NCBI GenBank assembly: GCA_937930845.1
Contig: CALHBJ010000013.1
Location: forward strand, 62,001 to 126,000
From: an uncultured Rhizobiaceae group bacterium
Lineage (GTDB): Bacteria > Pseudomonadota > Alphaproteobacteria > Rhizobiales > Rhizobiaceae
Length of the DNA: 64,000 bases
Direction: 5' to 3'
Shown here piece by piece: positions 55,850-64,000 of this stretch. The notes under the pieces were generated by a model. The model was given only the letters and a program-made list of their open reading frames with translations. It did not search any database and was not told the DNA's origin. The position numbers and the translations under genes are program-made. Each line of letters begins with the position of its first letter. The first letter of the stretch is position 1.

Positions 55850-56872
55850 CTAAGCCATCGGCAGCATGTTCATTAATTCCGCGAACTCGGCGCGGCATGC
55901 AGCTTCGTTACTGGTATCAGTTTCACCGATGCCCTGAAGTGCCCGCGTGGCTCTTTCCAGTGCTTTATCGGCCAGAACCGGCGTAGATGAGGCAACCGCT
56001 TGCGTTTGCGCCATTTCGCCGTTGCAATGAAGCACGATATCGCAACCGGCTGCAAAGATTGCGCGGGTTCTATCTGCAAAATCCCCAGAAAGTGCTTCCA
56101 TGGACACATCATCACTCATCAACAGGCCATCGAAACCCATTTGAGCGCGAATCACTTCGTCAATAATTTTGGGCGATGTTGTGGCCGGATTGTCGGCATC
56201 CAACGCGGTGTAGACCACATGGGCAGTCATCGCCATGGGCATGGAACTCAATGCTGCGAAGGGTGGGAAATCCGTTGCTTCCAGTTCGTCGCGTGGTGTG
56301 GTGACAACAGGCAATTCCTTGTGGCTGTCTGCCATGGCGCGGCCATGGCCTGGTATGTGCTTGATCACCGGCATGACGCCTCCGGCCATCAGGCCTTCAC
56401 AAGCTGGCAATCCAAGGGCGCTGACCTGATCCGGCGTTGCTCCCAATGCACGGTCGCCGATGACGTCATGTCCACCGGGCTGCGGCACATCCAGCACCGG
56501 CAGACAATCCACAGTGATGCCAAGGCGCAGGAGGTCGAACGCATGCAGACGTGACAATAACCAAGCTGCGCGCTTGCCTTTTTCCGGGTCAATTTGGAAA
56601 ATACCGCCCAGGCTCGCGCCCGCCGGATATTTTTCCCAATGGGGCGCGCGCAGACGCTGAACCCGCCCGCCTTCCTGATCCACCAGAATGGGGGCGTCTG
56701 GACGCCCCACACATTCACGCAAACTGGCGCACAGATCGGTGACCTGACCGGGCGTGTCCACATTGCGGGCGAACAGAATGAAACCCCAGGGGTTTTCACT
56801 GTTAAAAAATGCCCGCTCGGAATCGTTCAGTGTCAGCCCCGAGAGGCCGGCGATCATTGCCTTGGCGGTCAT
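55850..56872 (-). CDS. nagZ: Beta-N-acetylhexosaminidase NagZ
   Basis: 340 residues of glycoside hydrolase family 3; removes GlcNAc from cytoplasmic muropeptides for cell-wall recycling. The signature is KHIPGHGRAMADSHKELP with the catalytic His and Asp on one loop; the nucleophile Asp is in LLMSDDVSMEALSG. VDQEGGRVQRLR is substrate binding. No signal peptide. It lies between the SPOR protein gene and scpA. Confidence 0.95.
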   Translation of the reverse strand: MTAKAMIAGLSGLTLNDSERAFFNSENPWGFILFARNVDTPGQVTDLCASLRECVGRPDAPILVDQEGGRVQRLRAPHWEKYPAGASLGGIFQIDPEKGKRAAWLLSRLHAFDLLRLGITVDCLPVLDVPQPGGHDVIGDRALGATPDQVSALGLPACEGLMAGGVMPVIKHIPGHGRAMADSHKELPVVTTPRDELEATDFPPFAALSSMPMAMTAHVVYTALDADNPATTSPKIIDEVIRAQMGFDGLLMSDDVSMEALSGDFADRTRAIFAAGCDIVLHCNGEMAQTQAVASSTPVLADKALERATRALQGIGETDTSNEAACRAEFAELMNMLPMA

Positions 56873-56911
56873 GTGGAAATCCTGTGGTATTGATACAGCC
56901 GGATGGAGGCC

Positions 56912-59281
56912 TTAACGGGTGACGAAACAGTCGCCACCACGTTTTTTAAGAGCGGAACACATGGTGTTCGCCTCACCCCGGGTTTGCGCTGGGATGCGTA
57001 CCCGATAGAAAGTGCCTTTTCCCGCAGCCTTGAACGTTTGAATGTCCACACCCTTGCCGCCCAAAATGCTGTTGTAGCGCTTTGACAGATTGGCATAGGA
57101 TTGCTGTGCGGCGGCCTGGGAACGCTGGGACGCAATCTGCACGGCAAATGGTGCACTTGATGCGGCGGCGATGGGCGCTTCCGGTTTTGGTGCAGGCTGT
57201 GCAGCAACGGGCTTGGGTTCGGCTGCTTTGACCTTCACAGGTTCGACTTTCACCGGTTTTGGTTCAATCCGGGCTGTTTTGACCGGTGTGGCAGCGGGCT
57301 GATCAGCCGTTGGGGGCGTATAAAGGCCGCCGGAACCGGTGTTCGTACCCGTGGTTTGAACTGGTGTTGACGCACCCGTTTCAATTGGATCAGCTTTCAA
57401 AGCCAATTTTGGCTCTGCAATTTCCGGTGCTGTACCCTGTGCTGCTGCTGGTTGGGCCTGACCGGCCACACCACCGCTGACAATGGTGCCATCGGGGCGC
57501 ACGACAACAGTGCGAACACGGCGCGGTTTCAACACCGTCACGCCATTATTCTGACTGCCATCAATACGTTCCTGAACCTTTGTATCTTCACTCTGGCGGG
57601 CGGCAACGCGGATGGGTTGTTCAGAATTGTCCGCAAGGCGCTCCTGACCGGCAACATCTTCGGTCTTCCCGTCAACCGTATTATAAACGGCCTGGTCCTG
57701 ATTGGGGACGGTTTCCCCCCCGGATTCAGCAGGCTTCACTTTGACCGGTTCTTCGGAGGCCAGGATTGTCGGCGCTGGTCCGCTGTCCCCGCCAAAGAAA
57801 CTCATACCCATTACGGCAACACCGCCAAGCAGGGCAACGCCAAGTACGGCCAGTGCCACACGCTTTCCAGCCGCACCCTTGCGAGGGCGATCTATGAACG
57901 CGGCATCGGGAATTTCCAGCGACGTGTCGTTGAATGCAGGGCTTGTCATGGGATCAAAGCCGGGCGCGGCGTCAAAATCGCCGGACCGCATATCTACCTG
58001 CGGTGCCTGGGCAGGCTGTTGCCCAATAAGGTCATCTTCGCCAAGGGCCGCAGCAAGGTCCGCTTCAAACGCATTTTCGAAAGCGGCGTCTTCCAGCGGA
58101 TCAATCTCAATTGAGGGTTCGGTTGGCTGGGCGCGCATACCAGGAATGGCTGCCGCAGTCGCAGCGGCGGCACCGGCTGCAAAAGCACCCAATGAAGCAG
58201 TGCTGGATTTGATTGTTTCCATGGGGCCCGGCGCTGGTTCAAGTGGCGGCACAGGCTGTGACTGGCTGTCTTCAAAATAAGGTTGAAATTCAGCTGCGGG
58301 ATCAGAAAAATCCGTGGTCTGGGGCGGTTGCCAGTCGGAGACGGGCTCCACATGAGGCATCGCCAGATCAATTTCTGGTACGTGTGGCGATTCAACTACG
58401 GTTGGCTCGGTCCAAGGCGCAATCATCTCAGAAGGCGCAGGCGGTTGCGGCGGGACCGCAGGGGCTGCCGTGGGCATGGCCGGTGCCACTGGGGGGGCCG
58501 GTTGCAGCTCATTGCCCATCAGGCGCGCCAGTTCATCGACAATATCGTTGTCAGCTCCGGCAGAAATTGGGGACGCGGCCGGTGGGGCAACGGGTTGTTC
58601 CATGACCGGCGCAGGCGTTGGTTCAAAGACTGATTTTGGGGCTGATACAGGGGCTGGTTGAGGTGTAGGTTCCGCTCCTTGCACGGCTGTCGCGTCCAAT
58701 GTTTCAAACAGGCGATTCATATCATCCGTGCCAGCCTGGCCGGAAAATTGCATTGCAGGGTCAACAAACGCTTCACGCTGGGCTTCCACATCGGACTGGG
58801 CCAGAGCTTCATGCAGGGCTGCCAGGTCGAGCAGGTTCTCATCCGCCGGGGCGGAAGGAGCCTCAGGTGTTGAAGGCATGGCGAGCGCAGAAAGATCGGG
58901 CGCTGACACCGGTTCCAATTTTGGTTCTGGTGCTGGTTGTGGTGGCTGGGATATGGCGTCCATCCAAGCGGGGTCAGCAAATTCCTGTTCGGGCGCGGCA
59001 GTGGCGGCCTCGGCAGGCGGGGTCGAAGGTGCGTTGCCCAGGGCACGGCTCAACTCCTGTTCAAGATCGAACTGTAAGGTGGGAGCAGTCGCGTCTGTGG
59101 CATTGGTCCATTCGGGCAATTCCAGTTCGGCCACCACGGGATCTACAAGATCACGGGTATCGCCGGCATCCAATGCCTGGGACAAGCGTTGCAGGTCAGC
59201 CAACTGATCTTCGGCTGCGTTTTGGGCGAAACAGGCAAGCCTGTCGCCCTCCCCGCCATAATTCCCTTTGACTGGGCTCAT
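56912..59281 (-). CDS. SPOR-domain membrane protein with long Pro/Ala-rich region
   Basis: About 789 residues from the ATG at 59281; GTG or TTG codons up to 59356 in the same frame could also be the start. The N-terminal 480 residues are Pro/Ala/Gln/Glu-rich and low complexity, in the cytoplasm. One transmembrane helix (KRVALAVLGVALLGGVAVMG) precedes a periplasmic linker and a C-terminal SPOR domain (SAPFAVQIASQRSQAAAQQS to the end) that binds denuded septal peptidoglycan. This is the type seen between argS and nagZ in Alphaproteobacteria and probably acts in division. Confidence 0.85.
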   Translation of the reverse strand: MSPVKGNYGGEGDRLACFAQNAAEDQLADLQRLSQALDAGDTRDLVDPVVAELELPEWTNATDATAPTLQFDLEQELSRALGNAPSTPPAEAATAAPEQEFADPAWMDAISQPPQPAPEPKLEPVSAPDLSALAMPSTPEAPSAPADENLLDLAALHEALAQSDVEAQREAFVDPAMQFSGQAGTDDMNRLFETLDATAVQGAEPTPQPAPVSAPKSVFEPTPAPVMEQPVAPPAASPISAGADNDIVDELARLMGNELQPAPPVAPAMPTAAPAVPPQPPAPSEMIAPWTEPTVVESPHVPEIDLAMPHVEPVSDWQPPQTTDFSDPAAEFQPYFEDSQSQPVPPLEPAPGPMETIKSSTASLGAFAAGAAAATAAAIPGMRAQPTEPSIEIDPLEDAAFENAFEADLAAALGEDDLIGQQPAQAPQVDMRSGDFDAAPGFDPMTSPAFNDTSLEIPDAAFIDRPRKGAAGKRVALAVLGVALLGGVAVMGMSFFGGDSGPAPTILASEEPVKVKPAESGGETVPNQDQAVYNTVDGKTEDVAGQERLADNSEQPIRVAARQSEDTKVQERIDGSQNNGVTVLKPRRVRTVVVRPDGTIVSGGVAGQAQPAAAQGTAPEIAEPKLALKADPIETGASTPVQTTGTNTGSGGLYTPPTADQPAATPVKTARIEPKPVKVEPVKVKAAEPKPVAAQPAPKPEAPIAAASSAPFAVQIASQRSQAAAQQSYANLSKRYNSILGGKGVDIQTFKAAGKGTFYRVRIPAQTRGEANTMCSALKKRGGDCFVTR

Positions 59282-59456
59282 AACGAAGTCATCTTTGTAC
59301 TCGAACACGTTGACACCTATCGGTTTACCGCTGCGGCTCCGAACATTTCGGAGCAAAAACTCCCTGGCGCAGTCACTGACTGCACAGGCACTCTACCAAG
59401 CCAACCCTTGCAACGGGAATGCGGCGAAAATAGCGCGATGCAGCTAAGCAGCTGTT

Positions 59457-61220
59457 TTAACGCATTTCTTCAGGCGCATCCGCTCCAATAATTCCCAACC
59501 CGGAAGCGAGAATATTTGAAACTGCCGACACAAGAGCAAGTCTGGCCAGGGTCGAAGGTGCATTTTCTTGGTTTATAAAGCGTAAAGCTGGATAATCCCG
59601 ACCACGATTCCACTGGGCATGGAGCTGGCTGGCCAGTTCGTAGAGGTAAAAAGCGACCCGGTGAGGCTCATGCGCTGCGGCGGCGGCTTCGATTATGCGC
59701 GGGTATTCGGCCATTTTGCGTGCCAGGGCCGTTTCACCCTCATCACTCAACAGCGACATATCAGCCCCTGCCCAGGCATCTTGTCCCTGTGGCATGTCGG
59801 GCATGTCATTTGCCGCCTGTCGGAAAATGCTGTGGCAGCGCGCATGGGCATATTGCACATAAAATACCGGATTGTCCTTGGACTGCTCGGTCACCTTGGC
59901 AAAATCAAAATCCAGCGGCGCGTCGTTCTTGCGATACAACATCATGAAACGCACAGCATCGCGGCCCACTTCGTCCACCACTTCGCGCAACGTGATGAAC
60001 TCACCGGAGCGTTTTGACATTTTAACCGGTTCGCCATCGCGAAACAGCTTGACCAATTGGCACAACCGGATTGTGACTTTGGACGCGCCATCGGAGATTG
60101 CCCGACCCAAGGCTTCCATGCGCTTCACATAGCCGCCGTGGTCTGCACCAAGCACGAATATCATCTCGGAGAACCCGCGATCGAACTTATCCTGAAAATA
60201 TCCCACATCGGCTGCAAAATAGGTGAAATCGCCGTTAGATTTCATCAGTGCGCGGTCCATGTCGTCGCCCACATCGGTTGAACGAAACAGCATTTGTTCC
60301 CGGTCTTCCCAATCTTCCGGTTTGGTTCCTTTAGGCGGCGGCAATGTACCTTTGTAAACCAACCCCATATCCGTCAGTCGTGCGATTGCCTTTGAAATGA
60401 GGCTGTTCTCGGCACCACCGGCATGGAGGCTGCGCTCGCTGAAAAACACATCATGACGCACGCCAAGGGCGGCCAGATCACTGCGTATCAGGTCCATCAT
60501 CGCGTCAATGGCGGCTTCTTTGATCAGCGGCAGCCATTGTGCCTCGTCCATGGCCAGCAGGCTGTCGCCGTGGGTTTGGGCAATTTTCTCACCCAGCGGG
60601 ACCAGATAATCTCCAGGATACAGACCTTCCGGTATGGCGCCGATTGCTTGCCCCAATGCCTCGCGGTAGCGCAGAAACACGGATTTTGCGAGAACATCTA
60701 TCTGCCCGCCCGCATCGTTTATGTAGTATTCGCGTGTCACATCATGGCCGGCAAACGCCAAAAGATTGGCCAATGCATCGCCCACGACCGCACCACGGCA
60801 ATGGCCCACATGCATGGGCCCGGTGGGATTGGCAGACACATATTCCACATTGACCTTGCTCTTTGAACCCGCGCTTGCAGCCCCAAACCGCGTGCCCGAT
60901 GACACAATGTCGGTGAGATGTTGCGCCCAAAAACCATCCGTCAACCGCAGATTGATGAAGCCGGGACCGGCAATATCAACGCTTGCCACATCGCTGTCAG
61001 CGGAAATAATCGCCACAAGTTGATCCGCAATCACGCGCGGGTTCATTTTCGCCGGTTTGGCCAGAACCATCGCAGCATTGGTGGCCAAATGGCCGTGGGC
61101 TGGATCACGCGGCGGCTCAACCGTTATCCGGGATATTAATTGAGAACTAATGCCTTCAATTTCAAGCGATTGCACCGCATTTCTAATGCGTTTTTCGAAG
61201 AGAGAAAATACGTTGCTCAT
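59457..61220 (-). CDS. argS: Arginyl-tRNA synthetase
   Basis: 587 residues, a class I synthetase. [19 protein letters not shown] is the HIGH-type motif, [10 protein letters not shown] is the KMSKS motif, and the C-terminal helical DALR anticodon-binding domain is present. The ATG at 61220 is unambiguous. It lies between dgt and the SPOR gene, in the standard order. Confidence 0.97.
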   Translation of the reverse strand: MSNVFSLFEKRIRNAVQSLEIEGISSQLISRITVEPPRDPAHGHLATNAAMVLAKPAKMNPRVIADQLVAIISADSDVASVDIAGPGFINLRLTDGFWAQHLTDIVSSGTRFGAASAGSKSKVNVEYVSANPTGPMHVGHCRGAVVGDALANLLAFAGHDVTREYYINDAGGQIDVLAKSVFLRYREALGQAIGAIPEGLYPGDYLVPLGEKIAQTHGDSLLAMDEAQWLPLIKEAAIDAMMDLIRSDLAALGVRHDVFFSERSLHAGGAENSLISKAIARLTDMGLVYKGTLPPPKGTKPEDWEDREQMLFRSTDVGDDMDRALMKSNGDFTYFAADVGYFQDKFDRGFSEMIFVLGADHGGYVKRMEALGRAISDGASKVTIRLCQLVKLFRDGEPVKMSKRSGEFITLREVVDEVGRDAVRFMMLYRKNDAPLDFDFAKVTEQSKDNPVFYVQYAHARCHSIFRQAANDMPDMPQGQDAWAGADMSLLSDEGETALARKMAEYPRIIEAAAAAHEPHRVAFYLYELASQLHAQWNRGRDYPALRFINQENAPSTLARLALVSAVSNILASGLGIIGADAPEEMR

Positions 61221-61299
61221 GGGACTCTTAAATGGGTTGGGCGGCGGATCATTGCGAATTTACAAAACAATAGATTTGCGCGCGAATTCGATGTGTCGG

Positions 61300-62544
61300 T
61301 TATCGCAGTTCGGGGGTGTGGTCAAACAGCCGCCAATGGTCACGTATGGCAAACCGGTCTGTCATACCTGCGATGTAGTCGCCTATGCGATAGGCACGCT
61401 GATGTTCATCCAGCCCCGCAAGCGACCATTCGGATGTATTGGGCATTTCAGCCCTGCCGGAGAAATAACAATCGAACAAATCCCCCAATATGCCTTCGGC
61501 GATCTCCACCGGGCGCATGACGATGGGGTGTCGGTACATGTTTTCGAACAGGAAGGCTTTTAACTGCTTCTCCTGCGCCTCCATCTGGCTGGAAAAGCTC
61601 ACAACCCCGTAATCGAGACGGCGAACGTCATCAGCCGTGTGCGGATTGCTCTGGGACAACCGACCCACGGCTTCTGTAATGACATCCTCGACCATCAAGG
61701 TAATCTGACGCCGCACCAATTCATGGGCGTGGCGCGTGGGCGACAGGCTGGGATAAGCTTCGCGTATCTGTTGAAGCATGCCAGCACACAGCGGCACCTG
61801 GGAAACGTCATCAAGCGTGAACAACCCTGCCCGCAACCCATCGTCAAGATCATGATTGTTATAGGCAATGTCGTCAGCCAGGGCGGCACATTGGGCTTCC
61901 ACCGATGGCCAGGACCAAAGCCACAGATCGTGGTGTTTAGTGTAGGTGAGAAACGTTTCAGGCACGGGACCGTCCAGACCATCGCCATCACGGTCTGTCA
62001 GTGGGCCATTGTGTTTCACCAATCCTTCCAGAGTTTCCCAACACAGATTCAACCCGTCAAAATCCGCATATCTTTGTTCTAACGCGGTGACCACTCGCAG
62101 GGATTGGGCATTGTGGTCAAAACCGCCATAGGCGGCCAGCTTGCGGTTCAAAACCCGTTCACCGGCGTGGCCAAAGGGCGGATGGCCAAAATCATGCACA
62201 AGAGCAATGGCTTCCGCCAGATCTTCATCCACCCGCAGGGCCCGGGCCAAGGCGCGGGCGATCTGCCCCACCTCGATTGAATGGGTCAGCCGGGTGCGGA
62301 AATGATCGTCCTGGTGCTGCACAAAAACCTGGGTTTTGTGCATGAGGCGGCGAAAGGCATCTGTGTGAATGACCCGGTCACGGTCCCGCTGAAAAGGTGT
62401 GCGGGTGGGGCTTTCCGGTTCATCAAGCAACCTGCCGCGGCTTGATTCCTGATGACATGCAAAAGATGCGAGCGCGCCCGTTCGCGCGGTGGTGCGCACG
62501 CTGGTCAGATCAAACCCTGCAGCAAATGTTTTGATTCCCGTCAT
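61300..62544 (-). CDS. dgt: dGTP triphosphohydrolase-like (HD domain)
   Basis: 414 residues of the Dgt family. The HD metal motif is in [16 protein letters not shown] with [16 protein letters not shown] (His-Asp pair), and [12 protein letters not shown] is the later Asp region. These enzymes split dNTPs into nucleosides and triphosphate and limit dNTP pools. The ATG at 62544 has AGG eight bases before it. It diverges from erpA. Confidence 0.92.
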   Translation of the reverse strand: MTGIKTFAAGFDLTSVRTTARTGALASFACHQESSRGRLLDEPESPTRTPFQRDRDRVIHTDAFRRLMHKTQVFVQHQDDHFRTRLTHSIEVGQIARALARALRVDEDLAEAIALVHDFGHPPFGHAGERVLNRKLAAYGGFDHNAQSLRVVTALEQRYADFDGLNLCWETLEGLVKHNGPLTDRDGDGLDGPVPETFLTYTKHHDLWLWSWPSVEAQCAALADDIAYNNHDLDDGLRAGLFTLDDVSQVPLCAGMLQQIREAYPSLSPTRHAHELVRRQITLMVEDVITEAVGRLSQSNPHTADDVRRLDYGVVSFSSQMEAQEKQLKAFLFENMYRHPIVMRPVEIAEGILGDLFDCYFSGRAEMPNTSEWSLAGLDEHQRAYRIGDYIAGMTDRFAIRDHWRLFDHTPELR

Positions 62545-62638
62545 AGGCACAACCTAAACCAGTTTAATGTGGCCGCCAATTGACTGACACCTTTGCGGTT
62601 CCTACATATCAGGCAGTGAAATTGGATGAGCACCCCAC

Positions 62639-63019
62639 ATGGACAGCACAGCAACAAGCCCTGACTTACCCCCTGCCAGCCCGGAAATGGGCGAAGGCAG
62701 TGTGAGCGTTTCTGATTCTGCTGCACGCCGCGTAGCCCGTATCCTGTCGTCAGAACCGGAAATGAATGCCCTGCGCGTGTCTGTTGAAGGGGGCGGTTGT
62801 TCGGGATTTTCCTACAAATTTGACCTGGTTGCAGACCGGCAGGACGATGACCTGGTGCTGGAAAAGGAAGATGCAACGGTGCTGATCGACCCCATCTCGC
62901 TGATGTATATGGGCGGATCCGTGATCGACTTTGTTGATGACCTGATGGGCCAAAGCTTTCAAATCAGAAATCCCAATGCCACGGCGAGTTGTGGCTGCGG
63001 AACCAGCTTTTCCATGTGA
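62639..63019 (+). CDS. erpA: Iron-sulfur cluster insertion protein ErpA (A-type)
   Basis: 126 residues. The three cluster-binding cysteines are Cys54 (EGGGCSGFSYK), Cys118 and Cys120 (SCGCGTSFSM). The N-terminal 20 residues form an extra Pro/Ser-rich extension compared with E. coli ErpA. It delivers Fe-S clusters to essential apoproteins. It is followed by a strong terminator and diverges from dgt. Confidence 0.92.
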   Translation: MDSTATSPDLPPASPEMGEGSVSVSDSAARRVARILSSEPEMNALRVSVEGGGCSGFSYKFDLVADRQDDDLVLEKEDATVLIDPISLMYMGGSVIDFVDDLMGQSFQIRNPNATASCGCGTSFSM

Positions 63020-63041
63020 CACTTATTGAACGCCACAATAC

Positions 63042-63078
63042 AAAAGGGCCGCTGGACACGATGTCCGGCGGCCCTTTT
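63042..63078. terminator. Strong terminator after erpA
   Basis: AAAAGGGCCGC-T-GGACA (63042-63058) pairs with TGTCC-G-GCGGCCCTTTT (63062-63078), with a single T-G wobble and a three-base loop, followed by more T. It is A-rich before the stem and T-rich after, so it could work in both directions. Confidence 0.92.
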
Positions 63079-63135
63079 TTTTAATGGCCATTTAAGCCAT
63101 GGTGCCGCCATCGCGATGCCCGGATTCTCAAAAAC

Positions 63136-63930
63136 ATGAAGATTGCCTCCTGGAACATTAATGGCATCAAGGCCCGGCACGATGTGCTCATTGAATGGCT
63201 CAAGCAGGCCGAGCCGGACATTGCCTGCTTGCAGGAAATCAAATCGATGGATGAGACATTTCCTGGCGCGGAAATTGAAGCGCTGGGCTATAATGTTGAG
63301 ACCCACGGTCAAAAAGGGTTCAACGGCGTCGCCCTGCTCGCGCGGATGCCTTTTGATGAAGTCAATCGCGGGTTGCCGCTTCTCGATGGCGATGAAGATG
63401 ATGAGCAGTCGCGGTTCATCGAAGGCGTCTTTACTGTTGGCCAACGGGCATTGCGGGTGGTGTCTTTGTATCTTCCCAATGGCAATCCCGTCGATGATCC
63501 GCGCAAATTTGACTATAAATTACGCTGGATGGACCGGCTTCACGCCTGGGCCGGTGAACGGCTGAAATTGGAAGAGCCGCTGGTTCTGGCTGGCGACTAT
63601 AATGTTATTCCTCAGGCGGAAGACTGCTGGGATCCCGCTGTGTGGGAGGGCGATGCGCTTTATCGCCAGGACACGCGCGCGCGGTTTGAAGCCTTGAAAA
63701 ATCTGGGATTCACAGAAGCCCTGCGCGCCAGCAGCGATGATGACGGGCTGTATACGTTTTGGGATTATCAAGCTGGCGCCTGGCCGAAAAACCACGGCAT
63801 CCGCATTGACCACTTGCTCATGTCCCCAGAAGCGGCCGATCTGTTCACCGGCTGCAAGATCGACTCCTTTGTGCGTGATTGGGAAAAACCCTCAGACCAC
63901 GTTCCCATTTGGGCTTCCATGGCTGACTGA
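63136..63930 (+). CDS. xth: Exodeoxyribonuclease III
   Basis: 264 residues; AP endonuclease and 3'-phosphatase/exonuclease in base excision repair. SWNINGIKARHDVLIEWL, CLQEIKSMDETFP (catalytic Glu), LAGDYNVIPQAEDCWDP (Asp/Asn pair) and RIDHLLMS then SDHVPIWASM (Asp-His) are all present. The start is ATG 63136. A second Xth paralogue is common in Alphaproteobacteria, so xthA versus a paralogue cannot be decided here. Confidence 0.94.
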   Translation: MKIASWNINGIKARHDVLIEWLKQAEPDIACLQEIKSMDETFPGAEIEALGYNVETHGQKGFNGVALLARMPFDEVNRGLPLLDGDEDDEQSRFIEGVFTVGQRALRVVSLYLPNGNPVDDPRKFDYKLRWMDRLHAWAGERLKLEEPLVLAGDYNVIPQAEDCWDPAVWEGDALYRQDTRARFEALKNLGFTEALRASSDDDGLYTFWDYQAGAWPKNHGIRIDHLLMSPEAADLFTGCKIDSFVRDWEKPSDHVPIWASMAD

Positions 63931-64000
63931 CCAGAGCCTGCATCGCGTTCAGGCCCGGCCGCGATTGCAGGCGAATTGTGACCACGTGGCCCGATTGTGG

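Noticed and set aside
56912-59281. Repetitive Pro/Ala/Gln-rich DNA that could look like a repeat array
   Set aside because: It is low-complexity coding sequence of the SPOR protein, in frame throughout, with no direct repeat unit of fixed length; it is not a CRISPR.

Overview
The window looks like a chromosomal segment of an alphaproteobacterium, most likely a member of the Hyphomicrobiales (Rhizobiales). The support is gene content and order: DivK-PleD, MipZ, an EipB/DUF1849 envelope protein with its two conserved cysteines, DUF3572, the ppiD-trpD-trpC-moaC-moeA block, clpS-clpA beside a SPOR-tailed D,D-carboxypeptidase, and the long block dgt-argS-SPOR protein-nagZ-scpA-scpB-tatABC-serS-surE-pcm-LytM factor. 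Genus cannot be fixed from the sequence; nothing points to a plasmid, prophage or insertion sequence. No rRNA, tRNA or CRISPR array was seen.

Layout. 0-5.2 kb: the 3' part of a periplasmic folding factor gene (ppiD), then overlapping tryptophan (trpD, trpC) and molybdenum cofactor (moaC, moeA) genes. 5.2-9.4 kb: the cell-cycle/c-di-GMP pair divK-pleD, then DUF3572, a HAD-like protein and DNA polymerase IV with a zinc-ribbon head. 9.4-16.4 kb: VanZ-like and EipB envelope genes facing a tightly overlapped set (RidA, glycerophosphodiesterase, FemAB-like acyltransferase, HIT protein), then a PAP2 phosphatase and an AzlC/AzlD exporter. 16.5-21.3 kb: clpA (with an unusual Lys/Ala/Pro tail), clpS and the D,D-carboxypeptidase. 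21.4-26.5 kb: a membrane J-protein, a VWA protein, mipZ, radC, map and sfsA. 26.6-35.2 kb: serine deaminase, then an oxidative-stress neighbourhood of divergent oxyR/katG, DUF427, glutathionyl-hydroquinone reductase, a GST and YghU.

35.4-46.6 kb is the accessory part. A cytochrome P450 diverges from an unlisted 35-residue peptide gene (36945-37052) that carries the YxxPxL leader signature of RiPP/lasso precursors and has its own 3' hairpin. Then come glnE, a Tat-signal agmatine deiminase-family protein, a visibly AT-richer islet with a STAND-type NTPase/TPR protein plus a small secreted basic protein, a PHB-depolymerase-like esterase, and a membrane protein with a bacterial Popeye domain.

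46.6-64 kb is the conserved cell-envelope, chromosome-segregation and translation block on the minus strand, followed by erpA and an exonuclease III gene on the plus strand. The most promising candidate for something undescribed is the peptide/P450 pair; the second is the STAND NTPase/secreted protein islet.
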